64,000 nt of DNA from Isochrysis galbana (taxonomy: Eukaryota > Haptophyta > Isochrysidales > Isochrysidaceae): positions 2,425,344 to 2,489,343 of the forward strand of contig CM030933.1 of the NCBI GenBank assembly GCA_018136815.1, written 5' to 3'. Every line of letters starts with the position of its first letter. Within the stretch, counting starts at the first letter, position 1. Position numbers and translations under genes: made by a program. Under the pieces are notes generated by a model. It made no database searches and was not told the DNA's origin. It was given only the letters and a program-made list of their open reading frames with translations. Below are positions 35,525-45,829 of this stretch, piece after piece.

Positions 35525-37151
35525 TTAGGCGATGTTGCGCATATCCAGACCTCCCGCCGCCTGCCGGAGGTCTTCCGATATTTCTAGGTTGAAGTCTTTA
35601 TCCACCGCGTAGAGGGGGCTTATCATTTTCTTAATATGTTTGTTGCTCGGGGCGTGTAGCCCCATATTCTCTCGTTGTTGCTTTAGTCGCTGAAAGAATC
35701 CGACTTTCGCCGTTACTAGTAAGTGGTATCTCGCAAGGATCGCTCTTAAGATCGACTTAGCGGACCTCCCGTCCGCGTTACCGTATTGTATGTTATAGAA
35801 GTCCGTTAGGATATACCTCCATGCCAGGATACCTAAGTATCCCGAGGAGGGGTGCGGTCTATCCACTTGATAGCAGAAAAGGCGCTGGGCTACTTCAGAT
35901 CCCGGCCTAAGGTTAATCCCTAAAAGTCCCTCTATGAATTCGAAAACGGGCTCCGTCGCGATACAGGAGGCTAAATGCGTGGAACTCTCGGGTGCTATGC
36001 CGCAAAAGCGACATGTTGGATCGTCAGCAAAACGATTCGCTGTAGCTATTCTCCTGTGTAAAACGTGTTTGAAGTGCATATAGGAGTCCCTTGGTGTCAG
36101 AAAGTTATACTTGTATAGTTGCGATACTTGTTTCCACTTCCCCGAGAGGACAGGTAACCTCTTTTCCCATCTTAGTGTGGATTTTTGTGCCTTCGGTTTC
36201 CTCATAGCGAGGAACGCTTTAGTCAAGGCCTTGACGTTTATCTCTTCTAGCGTTTTATGCGTGCCTTTGAGTGTGTATTCCTGAGGTATCGGATACGCCG
36301 TATCCGCTGGCCCGTCGTACGCTCGTCCCCACTTCAGCGGAGTGTATAGCTCGTTGGGTATTAGCTGCGGGCTGATCCGTTCGTAGATATGGGGTTCTCC
36401 CATTACATTGAGCTTAACTTCGTGGTAGTCGCCCTTCCGGTTCAAATAGTAGTTATGATCTTTGTCCACAAGAAGGTCTCCTAGATCGTGTGCGTCTGGA
36501 TCTTCTTGCGGGGCTAGTTCGTGCTCCTCCGGAGCGGGGGGTGGGGTTGTCGCATGCTTTCTAAGAAGGTCCATATAGTTAGCGGTGGCTTCTAGAAGCC
36601 TTGCTCTAGACCATTCGGATATCTTCTCCCACGACTTGAGAAGTGGGCCTACCGATATGTATTTGCCTCTATGGCGTATCCATCTTTCTCCGTCCGGCAA
36701 GAATGCCGCACATTCGTCCGTGGTGTATATGTCCCCCGTATCTGGGTTGATGGTATTATGAACTATAACTGTCTGTAGAGATTCCCATTTAGCCCTATGT
36801 GAATGGTGTATCGATGGAGCCTTGTGAAAGAGGTTATGCCATACAGGAGCGCCCTGGGTCCCTTCCCGGGTGCTTGTTTCCCGAAGGAGTTGAACCCGTC
36901 TGAAGTTCTCGAGTGCCTGCTTCCAAAAGGCCGGAAGCGTGTTGTTTCCCCGAATGCTGACCATGAGGCTTCGCGCATCTACTTTTGAGAAGACCGCCGC
37001 CCTCCCCAGGGGGGTGCGGCTATACCATTGATCAAGGACTATTTTCCAGTCCGCCGATGACGGATTTAGGTACCTGATTATCCATATCGCTTGAAGTGCG
37101 CGTGTATGTTCGACCATAGGAAGTAGTCCGACCCCTAGTAGGGGCCCGTTC
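35525..37151 (-). CDS. LINE ORF2 C-terminal fragment (post-RT region with zinc knuckle)
   Basis: Open from the junction at about 37151 (first ATG 37117) to the stop at 35525, 530 codons from the ATG. The fragment opens with GVGLLPMVEHTRALQAIWII, typical of the segment just after the palm/thumb of LINE reverse transcriptases, followed by RYLNPSSADWKIVLDQWY. A zinc-binding CRFCGIAPESSTHLASC (C-x2-C...H-x4-C, the zf-RVT motif) lies near residue 380, inside the usual HFKHVLHRRI...ANRF context. No catalytic YxDD or endonuclease precedes it. Its frame overlaps the last codons of ORF1 by a few bases in a different register, which marks the deletion junction near 37160. Confidence 0.85.
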
Positions 37152-37154
37152 TCA

Positions 37155-38780
37155 TTAGCCGTTAACGCAGTACCCTGGATAGGCCTTATTTGGTTTCAGA
37201 TTGCACTTGACCATACAATTTTGTTTACCCGTGGCGGGGTCCTTTACCCAACATCCGGGGATGTCATGGCTGGAAGAGCATTGGACGATTTGTCGCCCCT
37301 TCATGCGATTATTTTTGCATTCGCCTGCCATGAATCGACGGCACGGTGCCGCCGCTCCAAGACCCATTAGGGCCCTGTAGTCCATGGCGTTGCTTACTTC
37401 GCGTTGGCGTTTGCGCTGCTCCGCTTTCGCCTTGTCTTGTTCGCACGTGCATTGGCGAAAGCTGACTTGATTTTTACGTAGATGTGAGATAGCCCAGGGC
37501 TTATCGTATCCTTTGCACCCGCCCGGGGCGCCGTGTATGGCAATGTCGCCGTCCGGTGTTACGCATTCCACCGATGAGCGGACCGCGTAGTCCAAGTTGA
37601 AGTTTTCCCCGTCATCGAGGGTCACGTGGAAGGTCCGGGGAAAGCGATGGCCCAGGGCGGTGGTGTCTGTGTATACGTAGAAGTGCCAAATTGGACGTTT
37701 ACCGGCTTCTACTTTAGTGATCCCTTCGAGCGTGGTCTTGACTCGCTGTTGATTGCCCCTAAGGACATGGAAGCCTTCACGCTCCAATGCACTAGCCAAA
37801 TGCCGAGTTTTAGTTTTGTATGCCTTAATCGGGTCGAAAATGCGAAACACGATGTAGGTGGCGACCTCTTTGAGAGAGGACCTGATAGCGCTAGATTTGC
37901 GGGGAGCTGAGTCGGCTATCGTGCCATAGGTGACTCCAATCTCATGCGGGACTCCCGAGAGTACCGTTTGAAGTTTGTCGCCATAAGCGGCCTTGAATTG
38001 GTCGTGAGCATCGTCATCGACGTAGAAAATCCATGGGCCCTTTCGGCCCTTGTCCATCCCATCTGGCGTGGCATCTAGGCCCTCTAGCCTAGAGAGAAGA
38101 AACTTCATGAACGTGGCTACATCCTCACTTTTAATGTCCTTTTTGTCTTCAGCTAGTTGCGCTAGCTGAATGAAAAAAGGTGTGTCTTCGGGTTCCTCTT
38201 CTTCATCCATTGGAGGGGGAGCGAGTTGGATGGTGTTGGTGGGAGTCCCTTTGGGATCCGACTGTGGGTCGGCCCGCTTGCGCGACAGCTGTTGCGGTTG
38301 TTGTTGGGCTGGCTGCTTCAGAGCTTGTTGGGCTGGCTCCTTCAGTTTGCTCCCATGCGTGGCTTCAGCATACGACTTGGGCGCATGGGTTGTTGGTTGG
38401 TTGGTGGGAGCAAAGGCTCCAAGGATTGATTGTTGTGTCAAGTGCCCGCCCCCGAGGGGTGCACTGCTGGTAGGAGTTACCACCATGGGGGTGGCAGCAA
38501 TGCTGCCACCCACCATGGGGAGTCCTTGATTGGGTGGCGAGACGGTGGAGCTGGGCGGCTGAGCCTGTTGCTGGCTCTGTTGCTCTGCAGGGAACAGGGC
38601 ACGGCCTGTTCCCTGCTTCTGGGGCTGGTGAGGAGGCGAGGGTGGCGGAGCCATGTCGACGTCGGTATCCGGTGGGGCAGAGGCCTGCGAGCGCTTCGGC
38701 TCCGGCGGCTTGGGGCGGCCCCGGTGGGGCGTCGTGGCGGCGGGGGGCTGGGAGGTGGGAGCGGTCGGCGCGCGCTCCAT
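37155..38780 (-). CDS. LINE ORF1 protein
   Basis: 541 codons from ATG 38780. The N-terminus is disordered Pro/Gln/Thr-rich (MERAPTAPTSQPPAATTPH; motif PMVGGSIAATPMVVTPTSSA, conserved in the 15.1 and 27.5 kb copies). A folded middle (WIFYVDDDAHDQFKAAYGDK; YIVFRIFDPIKAYKTKTRHL) resembles RNA-binding ORF1 domains. The C-terminus is cysteine-rich: CTCEQDK, CRRFMAGECKNNRMKG..QC, CWVKDPATGKQNCMVKC and PGYCVNG. The CRRFMAGECKN part is CCCH-finger-like. Expected role: RNA chaperone or RNP protein of the element. The frame is intact. Confidence 0.85.
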   Translation of the reverse strand: MERAPTAPTSQPPAATTPHRGRPKPPEPKRSQASAPPDTDVDMAPPPSPPHQPQKQGTGRALFPAEQQSQQQAQPPSSTVSPPNQGLPMVGGSIAATPMVVTPTSSAPLGGGHLTQQSILGAFAPTNQPTTHAPKSYAEATHGSKLKEPAQQALKQPAQQQPQQLSRKRADPQSDPKGTPTNTIQLAPPPMDEEEEPEDTPFFIQLAQLAEDKKDIKSEDVATFMKFLLSRLEGLDATPDGMDKGRKGPWIFYVDDDAHDQFKAAYGDKLQTVLSGVPHEIGVTYGTIADSAPRKSSAIRSSLKEVATYIVFRIFDPIKAYKTKTRHLASALEREGFHVLRGNQQRVKTTLEGITKVEAGKRPIWHFYVYTDTTALGHRFPRTFHVTLDDGENFNLDYAVRSSVECVTPDGDIAIHGAPGGCKGYDKPWAISHLRKNQVSFRQCTCEQDKAKAEQRKRQREVSNAMDYRALMGLGAAAPCRRFMAGECKNNRMKGRQIVQCSSSHDIPGCWVKDPATGKQNCMVKCNLKPNKAYPGYCVNG

Positions 38781-38805
38781 CGCTAAAACTATAACAATAG
38801 TTTTT

Positions 38806-38824
38806 GCGATCCGCCAAGACCATA
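38806..38824. repeat. target-site duplication of LINE, 5' side
   Basis: GCGATCCGCCAAGACCATA, identical to 35205-35223. Confidence 0.93.
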
Positions 38825-38929
38825 TCCATCTCGCTTTAACGATAGTTGGTAGTTGGAGCATCAGATTGAACATCTTGTGAGGTCTAACGGCGAGCGGTGA
38901 GATGAAGGTAGGCTCAGGCCAAAATATCC

Positions 38930-39125
38930 CGTTTTTTACCCTCATATATCCCGGGCAAATATCCTTTTTTTATATCCCGCGCGACCCCCCAAATATCAAA
39001 TATCTTCGAAATATCCCGTTCTAATACGACATATACATATCTCGTTTATATCTCCCGTGCGGCCCCCCAAATATCTTCGAAATATCCGATTCAAAAATAC
39101 GTCTTTTACGTATTATAAGCCGAGT
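38930..39125. repeat. AT-rich tandem repeat with AATATCTTCGAAATATC palindrome
   Basis: Two units of about 75-80 bp, each with a C-run (ACCCCCC / GCCCCCC), AAATATCTTCGAAATATCC and ATATCCCG/ATCTCCCG. The adjoining 39126-39860 is intergenic with AT-rich and short-repeat sequence and no gene that I can support. Confidence 0.65.
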
Positions 39126-39859
39126 ACCCTAGCTTTAAGACATAAGACATATATCTTTTTACATACATAGCAATAGTGCTTACAATAAAGTACATAGTAC
39201 TATGACACACATTCACATTCACATTCATTGCTCATTGCCATTGCCCACGACGCTTGCTCGTGTTATAGTGCAACATGATATAGGTTTGGATCTGGTCTGC
39301 AAGACTCAAGCACCTCTCGGGCCCGAACACACTTGTGAGCATGGAGAACACACGCTCAGTCAGACGATGCAGAATAATAAAAAAATCCAACTGGGAAGGT
39401 GCTGGTCCGAAGTTTTTTCTTCAGTGAAGGTGCAGGTGAAGGTGAGAGTGCAGGAACTGCAGGTGCAGGTGAAGACACGGTGAACGGGGCGCGCTGGGCG
39501 GCCAGTAGCCCGCCAAGGTGGCTGTTGATCGTGCTCCCGTGGGATTGCAAGTTGAGAGCCAAAATTGATCAAGTGGTGGGGCACACCACCCATGTTATCG
39601 GGAAAAATAAACAGGAACCTGCACTGCACGCACACTCCTTCACTCCAACTGCGGCATCGACGCCACATACAGCTGCGGAGCCCGCGCGCGCACATCGAAG
39701 CCCGCGCGCACACACCCGTTCTATTCAACACAAGACACAAGATCCTCAAGCTGATTCATTCACTTATGCGGACATGGGAAGCGCAGCAGCGGAAGTGCAG
39801 CAGCAACACAACAGCCCCGCGCTAAACACATGAAGTGCACTCCAGCGGGGGGCCCATTT

Positions 39860-40909
39860 TCAGAGGCTGGGCGCGTTGTTGTCGCTGTCGCTCGAACATG
39901 CTCCCTCCGCTGTTTCACCCTGCTGCGTTTCCTCGTGCTGTTCGTCCGTCTCGACTCCGGCTGATTCCAGACGCGTGCGCTCCCTGCCGATCTTATAGAA
40001 GAAGACAGCCAGCACTGTGCGAGCAGTGCTTGCGCCAGACCTGTGGTACATGCGAGATAGTAGCACGTGGGCGTCACCAATCTCCTTGAAAACAGCGGGC
40101 GCTGCAGCGCCGGCGACGTGAAGGCTGCTTTCATCTGCTGTAAGCTTAACAGCTGCCGTGAAGACCGCCGACTTTCCGTGCCGAAGATCTTGGTGGTAGG
40201 TGAAGTGGGAGTGCACGTCGTACTTGAAGAGGAAGTCAACGAAGATGAGCTGCAGGCACGTGCTGTCCTGCACCATCAACTCCATGTGGCGAAATCCAGC
40301 GAAAGAGAGACGCCTTATGATGGACTTGTTCATGACGGTAAGGCTTATGAAGGGCTCGCATGTGGCGGTGTCGTGGTTGATCAAGGAGAGTGCTGCAGCG
40401 TTGAGCGTCAGCACACATCCCTTCTGCTTCCAGCCTTCGAAGATGGGCGCATTGACGTGTGGGTAGGGCGCGCCCCAGCCGCCATGGAGGGTGAACCCAA
40501 GCCCCTCCGTCTTCATCTGCAGCGACCCATCGTGCAGCATGCAGACGGCCCCGACGGTGTGCACGAGTGCCTGCAGCGCAGCCTTGCGAAAGGCACCATC
40601 GTCGTCCAGTGGGAGTTGGATTGTGTGACAGTCAATATTCAGAGCCTTGGTGATGCCGCCCAGCTCTCCCTCGGCCTTCAAACATTCTACCAAGAATTCA
40701 TCGTTGGCTAACTTCATTTGTTCGTGCGCTTCGTCGTACTGCACGCTGCAAACCTCTCCCAGTGGCGTGCGTGCTGCAGCTGCCTGCGCAGCTGCCTCAA
40801 CAGAGATCTGCAATGCCCGCGCGATCTCCTCGCACTGCATCTTCAGGAGCATGAGGAGCTGGTCCGACTCCGAAAACGAAGGTGGAAAGGCGTGCTCGGG
40901 TCCGGGCAC
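39860..40909 (-). CDS. possible 2-oxoglutarate/Fe(II) oxygenase-like protein
   Basis: A 349-codon frame. The first codon at 40909 is GTG and the frame is open further 5', so the real start is either the ATG at about 40852 (MLLKMQCEE) or an upstream exon. It is a normal globular composition with an N-terminal helix (LKMQCEEIARALQISVEAAA) and an acidic Asp/Glu/Gln-rich tail. The motif FTYHQD followed ~50 residues later by LSRMYHRSGAS fits the H-x-D...H(x)nR/S iron-ligand layout of 2OG oxygenases, and FVDFLFKYDVHSHFTYHQDL fits the preceding strands. This assignment is inferred from a pattern and not a secure family match. Confidence 0.55.
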   Translation of the reverse strand: MPGPEHAFPPSFSESDQLLMLLKMQCEEIARALQISVEAAAQAAAARTPLGEVCSVQYDEAHEQMKLANDEFLVECLKAEGELGGITKALNIDCHTIQLPLDDDGAFRKAALQALVHTVGAVCMLHDGSLQMKTEGLGFTLHGGWGAPYPHVNAPIFEGWKQKGCVLTLNAAALSLINHDTATCEPFISLTVMNKSIIRRLSFAGFRHMELMVQDSTCLQLIFVDFLFKYDVHSHFTYHQDLRHGKSAVFTAAVKLTADESSLHVAGAAAPAVFKEIGDAHVLLSRMYHRSGASTARTVLAVFFYKIGRERTRLESAGVETDEQHEETQQGETAEGACSSDSDNNAPSL

Positions 40910-41650
40910 GGATTCCGATGAGGATTGTACCGGGAGGGGGGCAAGTAGGCTGCTAGGGAGAGTGGAGAGTGGAGAGTCCGAGAGCGAGGCTGTGAGTTCA
41001 GGAGGCAGGAGGGGAGGAGGAGGGAGGAGGGGTAGGGGATGTTCCTAGTCTCAGTGCTCATGTTGTCTGCAGTGAGATTGATGAGGCTTTGGTTTCCTTG
41101 CGATCATAGTTATTGTGTACATTTATTTTTCAGACCTCTGTCAGACCTCAGGCGGATGCGGCAAGCGCGAGGCACGCGCGCACCTAGCGCAGCATGTCTA
41201 GCCCCTGTGACCTGTGATCGGGTTAAGAGTAAGGGTAGGCTTATGTGAGGCGCTTCCTAGAAGAAAGGGCACGGGGTGAGGCCTACGCCTACGCATACCC
41301 CTGTGGCCAGGCATGGCCCTATTGTGCATGATTTGGGTGAGCTATGTGCACTTACGCTCTGGAAGTGCACAATGGCATTATGGCATATGACAGAGATTAC
41401 AGCAGGAATTAAGAATTAGAGGTGTAGTATAACATTAGAATAGCAGGCCGACGAGGCCCGTGGGCCACACGTCATCCCGGCCGTGAAGGTGCGCAACTGA
41501 AGCTGCTGGTGTGCTTGCAGCCTTATCACCCTCCATTGCCATGGCTGAGTGCCTTTGGTGGGCCCCCAAACAGCTATTGTCAAAAAATACCAAGGGGAAG
41601 GACAGGGATGCTAGGAGTTGAGTACATACGGAGTAAAATTAGTCCTAGGC
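40910..41650. other. intergenic
   Basis: 5' flank of the gene above and of the Der gene. G/A-rich near 40990-41040, otherwise mixed. No gene or repeat is recognised. Confidence 0.5.
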
Positions 41651-44600
41651 ATGGACCTGTACAGGTCCCCCCTCTCGCGCCCTCTCGGGGCGATGGCGAT
41701 GGTTGGCGCCGGCGCGCCTCGGTGGCTGTCCCGCGCCGCCCGCTCTCTCTCCTCTGTGGCGCGGCCGGTGCTGGCGATCGTGGGGACTCCGAACGCGGGC
41801 AAGTCGACGCTTTTCAACAGGCTAGCTGACCGTGCCGAGCTCTCAGCCTCGCGCTTCCGCCCGCAAGCGCTTGTGGCGCCACTCGCGGGAACCACTCGCG
41901 ACCGGCTGGAGGCGCCGGCGGTCTGGGCGGGCTACAGTTTCAGCGTGGTGGACACCGGCGGGATCGAGGACCTCTGGCCCCTCCGCGACGACCAAGGCCG
42001 TAGGGTTATGCGCAGCCAGAGGGGACATGCGATGGGGAGGAGAGGCAGGGCGCATGCGAAACGGCTCGAAACGGAGCAGCAGGAGACGCATGGCGGTGAG
42101 GGCGCGCCGGCCGGTTCAGCCGGCGCGGCACGCGCACCTGCGGCTGTGGGGCGGTCACCACCCATGGGGGAGGGCGCAGAGGAAGCGCGCCGCCGGCTCG
42201 CTGTGGCGGTCGAGGCGCAGGTTGCAAAGGCTATTCGGGAGGCAGCAGTGGTCCTTCTCTTGGTTGACGTGCGCGAAGGCATCTCTGCGGGCACTGAACG
42301 GCTGGCGTCGCTCCTGCGCCGCGTGGCGTCGAGTGATGGTGGTGCGAAGGTTCTCGTCGGCGCCAACAAGTGTGAAGGGCAGGCGGCACGCGACGAGACG
42401 CACGAGCTCTGGTCGTTGGGGCTAGGTGAGCCGAGACCTCTTTCTGCCCTCCACGGGATTGGTGTGGCGGACCTTCTCGACGAGATCGTGAGCGCGATGA
42501 ATGAGTGGGAGATCGAGCGAGAGGCGCGCATGCAAGAAAATGCGGTGCTTGAGGCAGGGGAGGTTGAGGGTTGTCTAGCGGATAATACACATGGGAATGA
42601 TGTCATTGAGGATTCCTGTTTGGTTGCCGATACGCTTGAGGAAGGTGCACGGCACTTGCAAAGGCTCTCAGGCGTGGCAAAGGCCGCACGATCGACAAAC
42701 GACGGGATATATCCTGTGGAGAATGAGCGGTCGTTACTGTCTGGCGATGGGAGCGAGCAAAAGGGTGCCTCTCTTTCTTCTGAGAAGGTTCGCTCGGCCG
42801 GGTGGGCACGCGAAGATGCAGTCGGAAAGTTTGCAATCGTTGGACGTCCTAACGTAGGTAAGAGCTCTTTGCTCAACCGGCTCCTCGGTGAGGAGCGCGC
42901 GGTTGTCGATCCTCAAGCTGGCACAACGAGAGACACCATCGCGGCCGAGTACAAGTGGCGCGACCACCAGTTGCTGTTGGTCGACACAGCCGGGATACGA
43001 AAGCCGCAGGTGTGCCTCTCCACGGGGCCAAGGCCGAAATAAGTTGTGCTAGGTTGCAGCCCTCGTGCTCGCTCTGAACGCGACCTTTGGCCATCTCGAT
43101 CTCTCATTTGGGCCCGGGACAGTTGTTCCTGTGAGACAATGGTCGCGCACGCCGCCCATGACCAATGTCCCACGTGTGCTTGGGTAGCAGCCAGTACTTT
43201 TGGCTCTGGCCTACGCCACTTGCTCCATTTTGTTTTAAGACTGCGCTTGTCCCGCTAATGTCTGCCTAGGCGGGTGGCGACGATCGCGAGGAATTAGATC
43301 GTGCCTCCGTCGTGCGTGCACGCCTCGCAATCGGCGCGTCGCACGTTGCTCTCCTCGTTTTGGATGCTTCGCAGCCCCTCACGCGGGCTGACGCTGCCAT
43401 TGCGGCCCTGGTCACGGAGCAGGCCAAGTCGTGTGTGCTTATTGCCAACAAGGCTGATCTCTTAGATGCAAGGTGAGGCGAGGCGCTACATCTCTAGCGC
43501 CTGTGGTATGTATTCTAGAGCTGCCCAATGGCGCGTGCCATTACCTTGCATCCAAAGCACAGTCAAGCGCTCTTAGCTCCGTTCTAGACGTCTCGACAAT
43601 ACTTTGCTCCATTGTACCCGTTGCTACTAGCGCACGAGCATCATTTTCAGAAACCATCCGCACAAGGTTTCCGTGGCTGGACTACGCGCCGATTGTCATG
43701 ACATCAGCCCTTAGGTGCGGCCGGCAGCTGTCGAGCGGCCACTTCAGCCAACGCCCTTGACTTCATGCTCGTAGCTTCATCCAAGCAACCACAACATCCT
43801 TGTTTCCTTTGCTCATTTTTGCCGGCCTTCTCTCCCCGCGTTCATAGCGGTGCGGGCGTCGATGAGGCACTCGACACGGGTCTTGAGGCACTCACGTGGC
43901 GGCGGGCGCGCGTGCCCAAGCGTCGTCTCAATGAGCTCTTCGAGCGAGCCACTATGCTCCGCCCATTGCCCATGGTGCGCGGTGCTCGCCTCAAGGTTCA
44001 ATACGTCACACAGGTGAGACCGACCCATCGCACCAATGCCATCAAGACTTGCTACTGTGGCTCATTGGTCTCCCCCTTGAGTCCAATTATCCTTATGCCC
44101 GACGAATCCTCGCCATCAAGCTCCACTCGAGCACGTGGCACTTATGCCCGACCTCGCGCTGCATGCTTGTTGCATAGCGTTGCATGCTTGCTATACTGCA
44201 CTTTTTGTTCATCGTGTTTGTTTGCCCATCGTCGCAAATGCACCCCTCCCCTCCCCCCTCCTAATGCCCAGCACGATACCGAGACGCCCACTTTTGTACT
44301 ACGTCTCAATCGACATGCTGACCTTCACCCGTCGGATATGCGCTGGATCGAGCGCACGATTCGTTCGCACTGGGCGTTCACCGCCACACCTCTTCGAATC
44401 CAGCTCAAGGCCGATCCACCGCGTCGCAACCGCCGCAATGCATTTGCAAAGGCTGGTCCCACGGAGCGCGTCGTCAAAGTACCCAAAAGGCGCTGGGCTG
44501 AAATGCAAAAGCCCGTGTGGCAACGCAAAACTTTCATTGAAGCTCGGCGCCAGCAGAGGCATGAGCGAGCCGCGGCCGCCAATGCCGTCGGTCGTGCGGG

Positions 44601-44667
44601 GGCGATAGCACGCACTAGTGGTGCACGTGAGCCAGCGGCGAGGCAACCGAGTGGCATCACGCCCTAG
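41651..44667 (+). CDS. der: Der/EngA tandem GTPase, organelle-type leader
   Basis: Double-Era-domain GTPase needed for large ribosomal subunit assembly in bacteria and in plastids or mitochondria. Exons: 41651-43009, 43270-43472, 43631-43714, 43848-44013 and 44272-44667, joining to 735 residues (bacterial Der ~440-490). An Arg/Ser-rich, acid-poor leader ([19 protein letters not shown]) indicates import. First G domain: [31 protein letters not shown] in place of NKxD. Second: [32 protein letters not shown], then [19 protein letters not shown] (G5). The KH-like domain follows ([20 protein letters not shown]...[17 protein letters not shown]). Extra length comes from an Ala/Gly/Arg-rich insert in the first G domain and a ~100-residue acidic linker between the domains. 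The C-terminus is Arg/Ala-rich. Confidence 0.93.
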
Positions 44668-45084
44668 TTGAATCGAGTAGTCTTCGTTCGAACCTGCAGC
44701 TATCATCTTGTATTGTGGTTTTCGTACTTTGGAATTGTATGATGTTGAGTGTGGTACCGAAGCTCAAGGAAGAGGGGCCTTGAGAGTTGAGCGAGACCCA
44801 GAGAGTTTTACGTTGAACGTTGTAGCTTGTCGCCCTGCTAGTACACTGCTAGGCGAAAAGCGAAAAAAAAACATTGACATTGAAGATTCAGGCTACTATG
44901 TCGCATTCATCCTAGATGATGCGATTTCCAGGCTCTTATCTCCATGTCCCTCGCCGCCGTGCGGCCACATGGTGAAGCTCAGGCGCACATCTAGGATGTA
45001 GGATGGTAGATGGTAGGGTTCGTCCCTAACGACCTAGAATTCAGGTTCTCGTTTAGTTCTTGCTAGCTTGTTTGTCAGTCAACT

Positions 45085-45478
45085 ATCGTTAAACCTATAG
45101 GGTCATGGAGCGCGCCACGCTCCCCTCCTCACTCTCTCCCTAGCCCCTGCCACGACAGCTGACCGGGATATGGCATATGGCGCGGACGCAGCGTGGACTT
45201 ACCGCCCTCCAGCCAGGGCCACAACCGACTAGGTGCCCGCGAGCCACCGCCCGCGCCGCACCTAAAACGCCGCAACGACCAGCTCCATCACATCATCAGA
45301 TGATGAATCATCACACATGGACCTCAACACCACAGACACACAGACATAACTCACTTAGACAAGACCACCAAGAGCCTCAGGCTGACCTGCCTGACCCCAG
45401 GCCTCCTCAGGCAAGAAGCGTTCATTTGCCCCCACCGGACGCTCCCGGATACCGGCGTAAAGTGTTACAATAACTTTT
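45085..45478 (+). mobile_element. LINE 5'-end fragment
   Basis: CAACTATCGTTAAACC...ATGGAGCGCGCCACG resembles the 5' leader and ORF1 start of the 35-39 kb LINE, here on the plus strand. A stop follows after 12 codons. A Pro/Gln/Arg-rich frame (45177-45473) continues in the same style. It ends near GTTACAATAACTTTTATAG beside the TAC array. It is a truncated or decayed copy. Confidence 0.4.
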
Positions 45479-45489
45479 ATAGACGAAAC

Positions 45490-45820
<331 letters not shown>

Positions 45821-45829
45821 GAAGGTGCA

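Larger units (their letters stand above)
35224..38805 (-). mobile_element. internally deleted LINE (non-LTR retrotransposon), 19-bp TSD
   Basis: A 3,582-bp minus-strand element bounded by perfect 19-bp TSDs. The 5' end is AAAAACTATTGTTATAG, 25 bp before ORF1. It contains ORF1 (38780-37155), then directly the C-terminal part of a second ORF (to 35525), and a 290-bp 3' UTR. The 3' end, sense strand, reads CGCACACGTAGCGGAGATTT then TTAAGAAGA and a run of T. This matches the terminal motif of the elements at 5145 and 49952. The endonuclease and nearly all reverse transcriptase are absent, so it cannot move by itself. The intact TSDs and open frames argue for a recent insertion as an already-deleted, trans-mobilised element. 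Confidence 0.9.

Noticed and set aside
40067-40711. 214-codon plus frame
   Set aside because: Antisense shadow of the oxygenase-like gene.
41932-42876. 314-codon minus frame
   Set aside because: Antisense shadow of Der exon 1.
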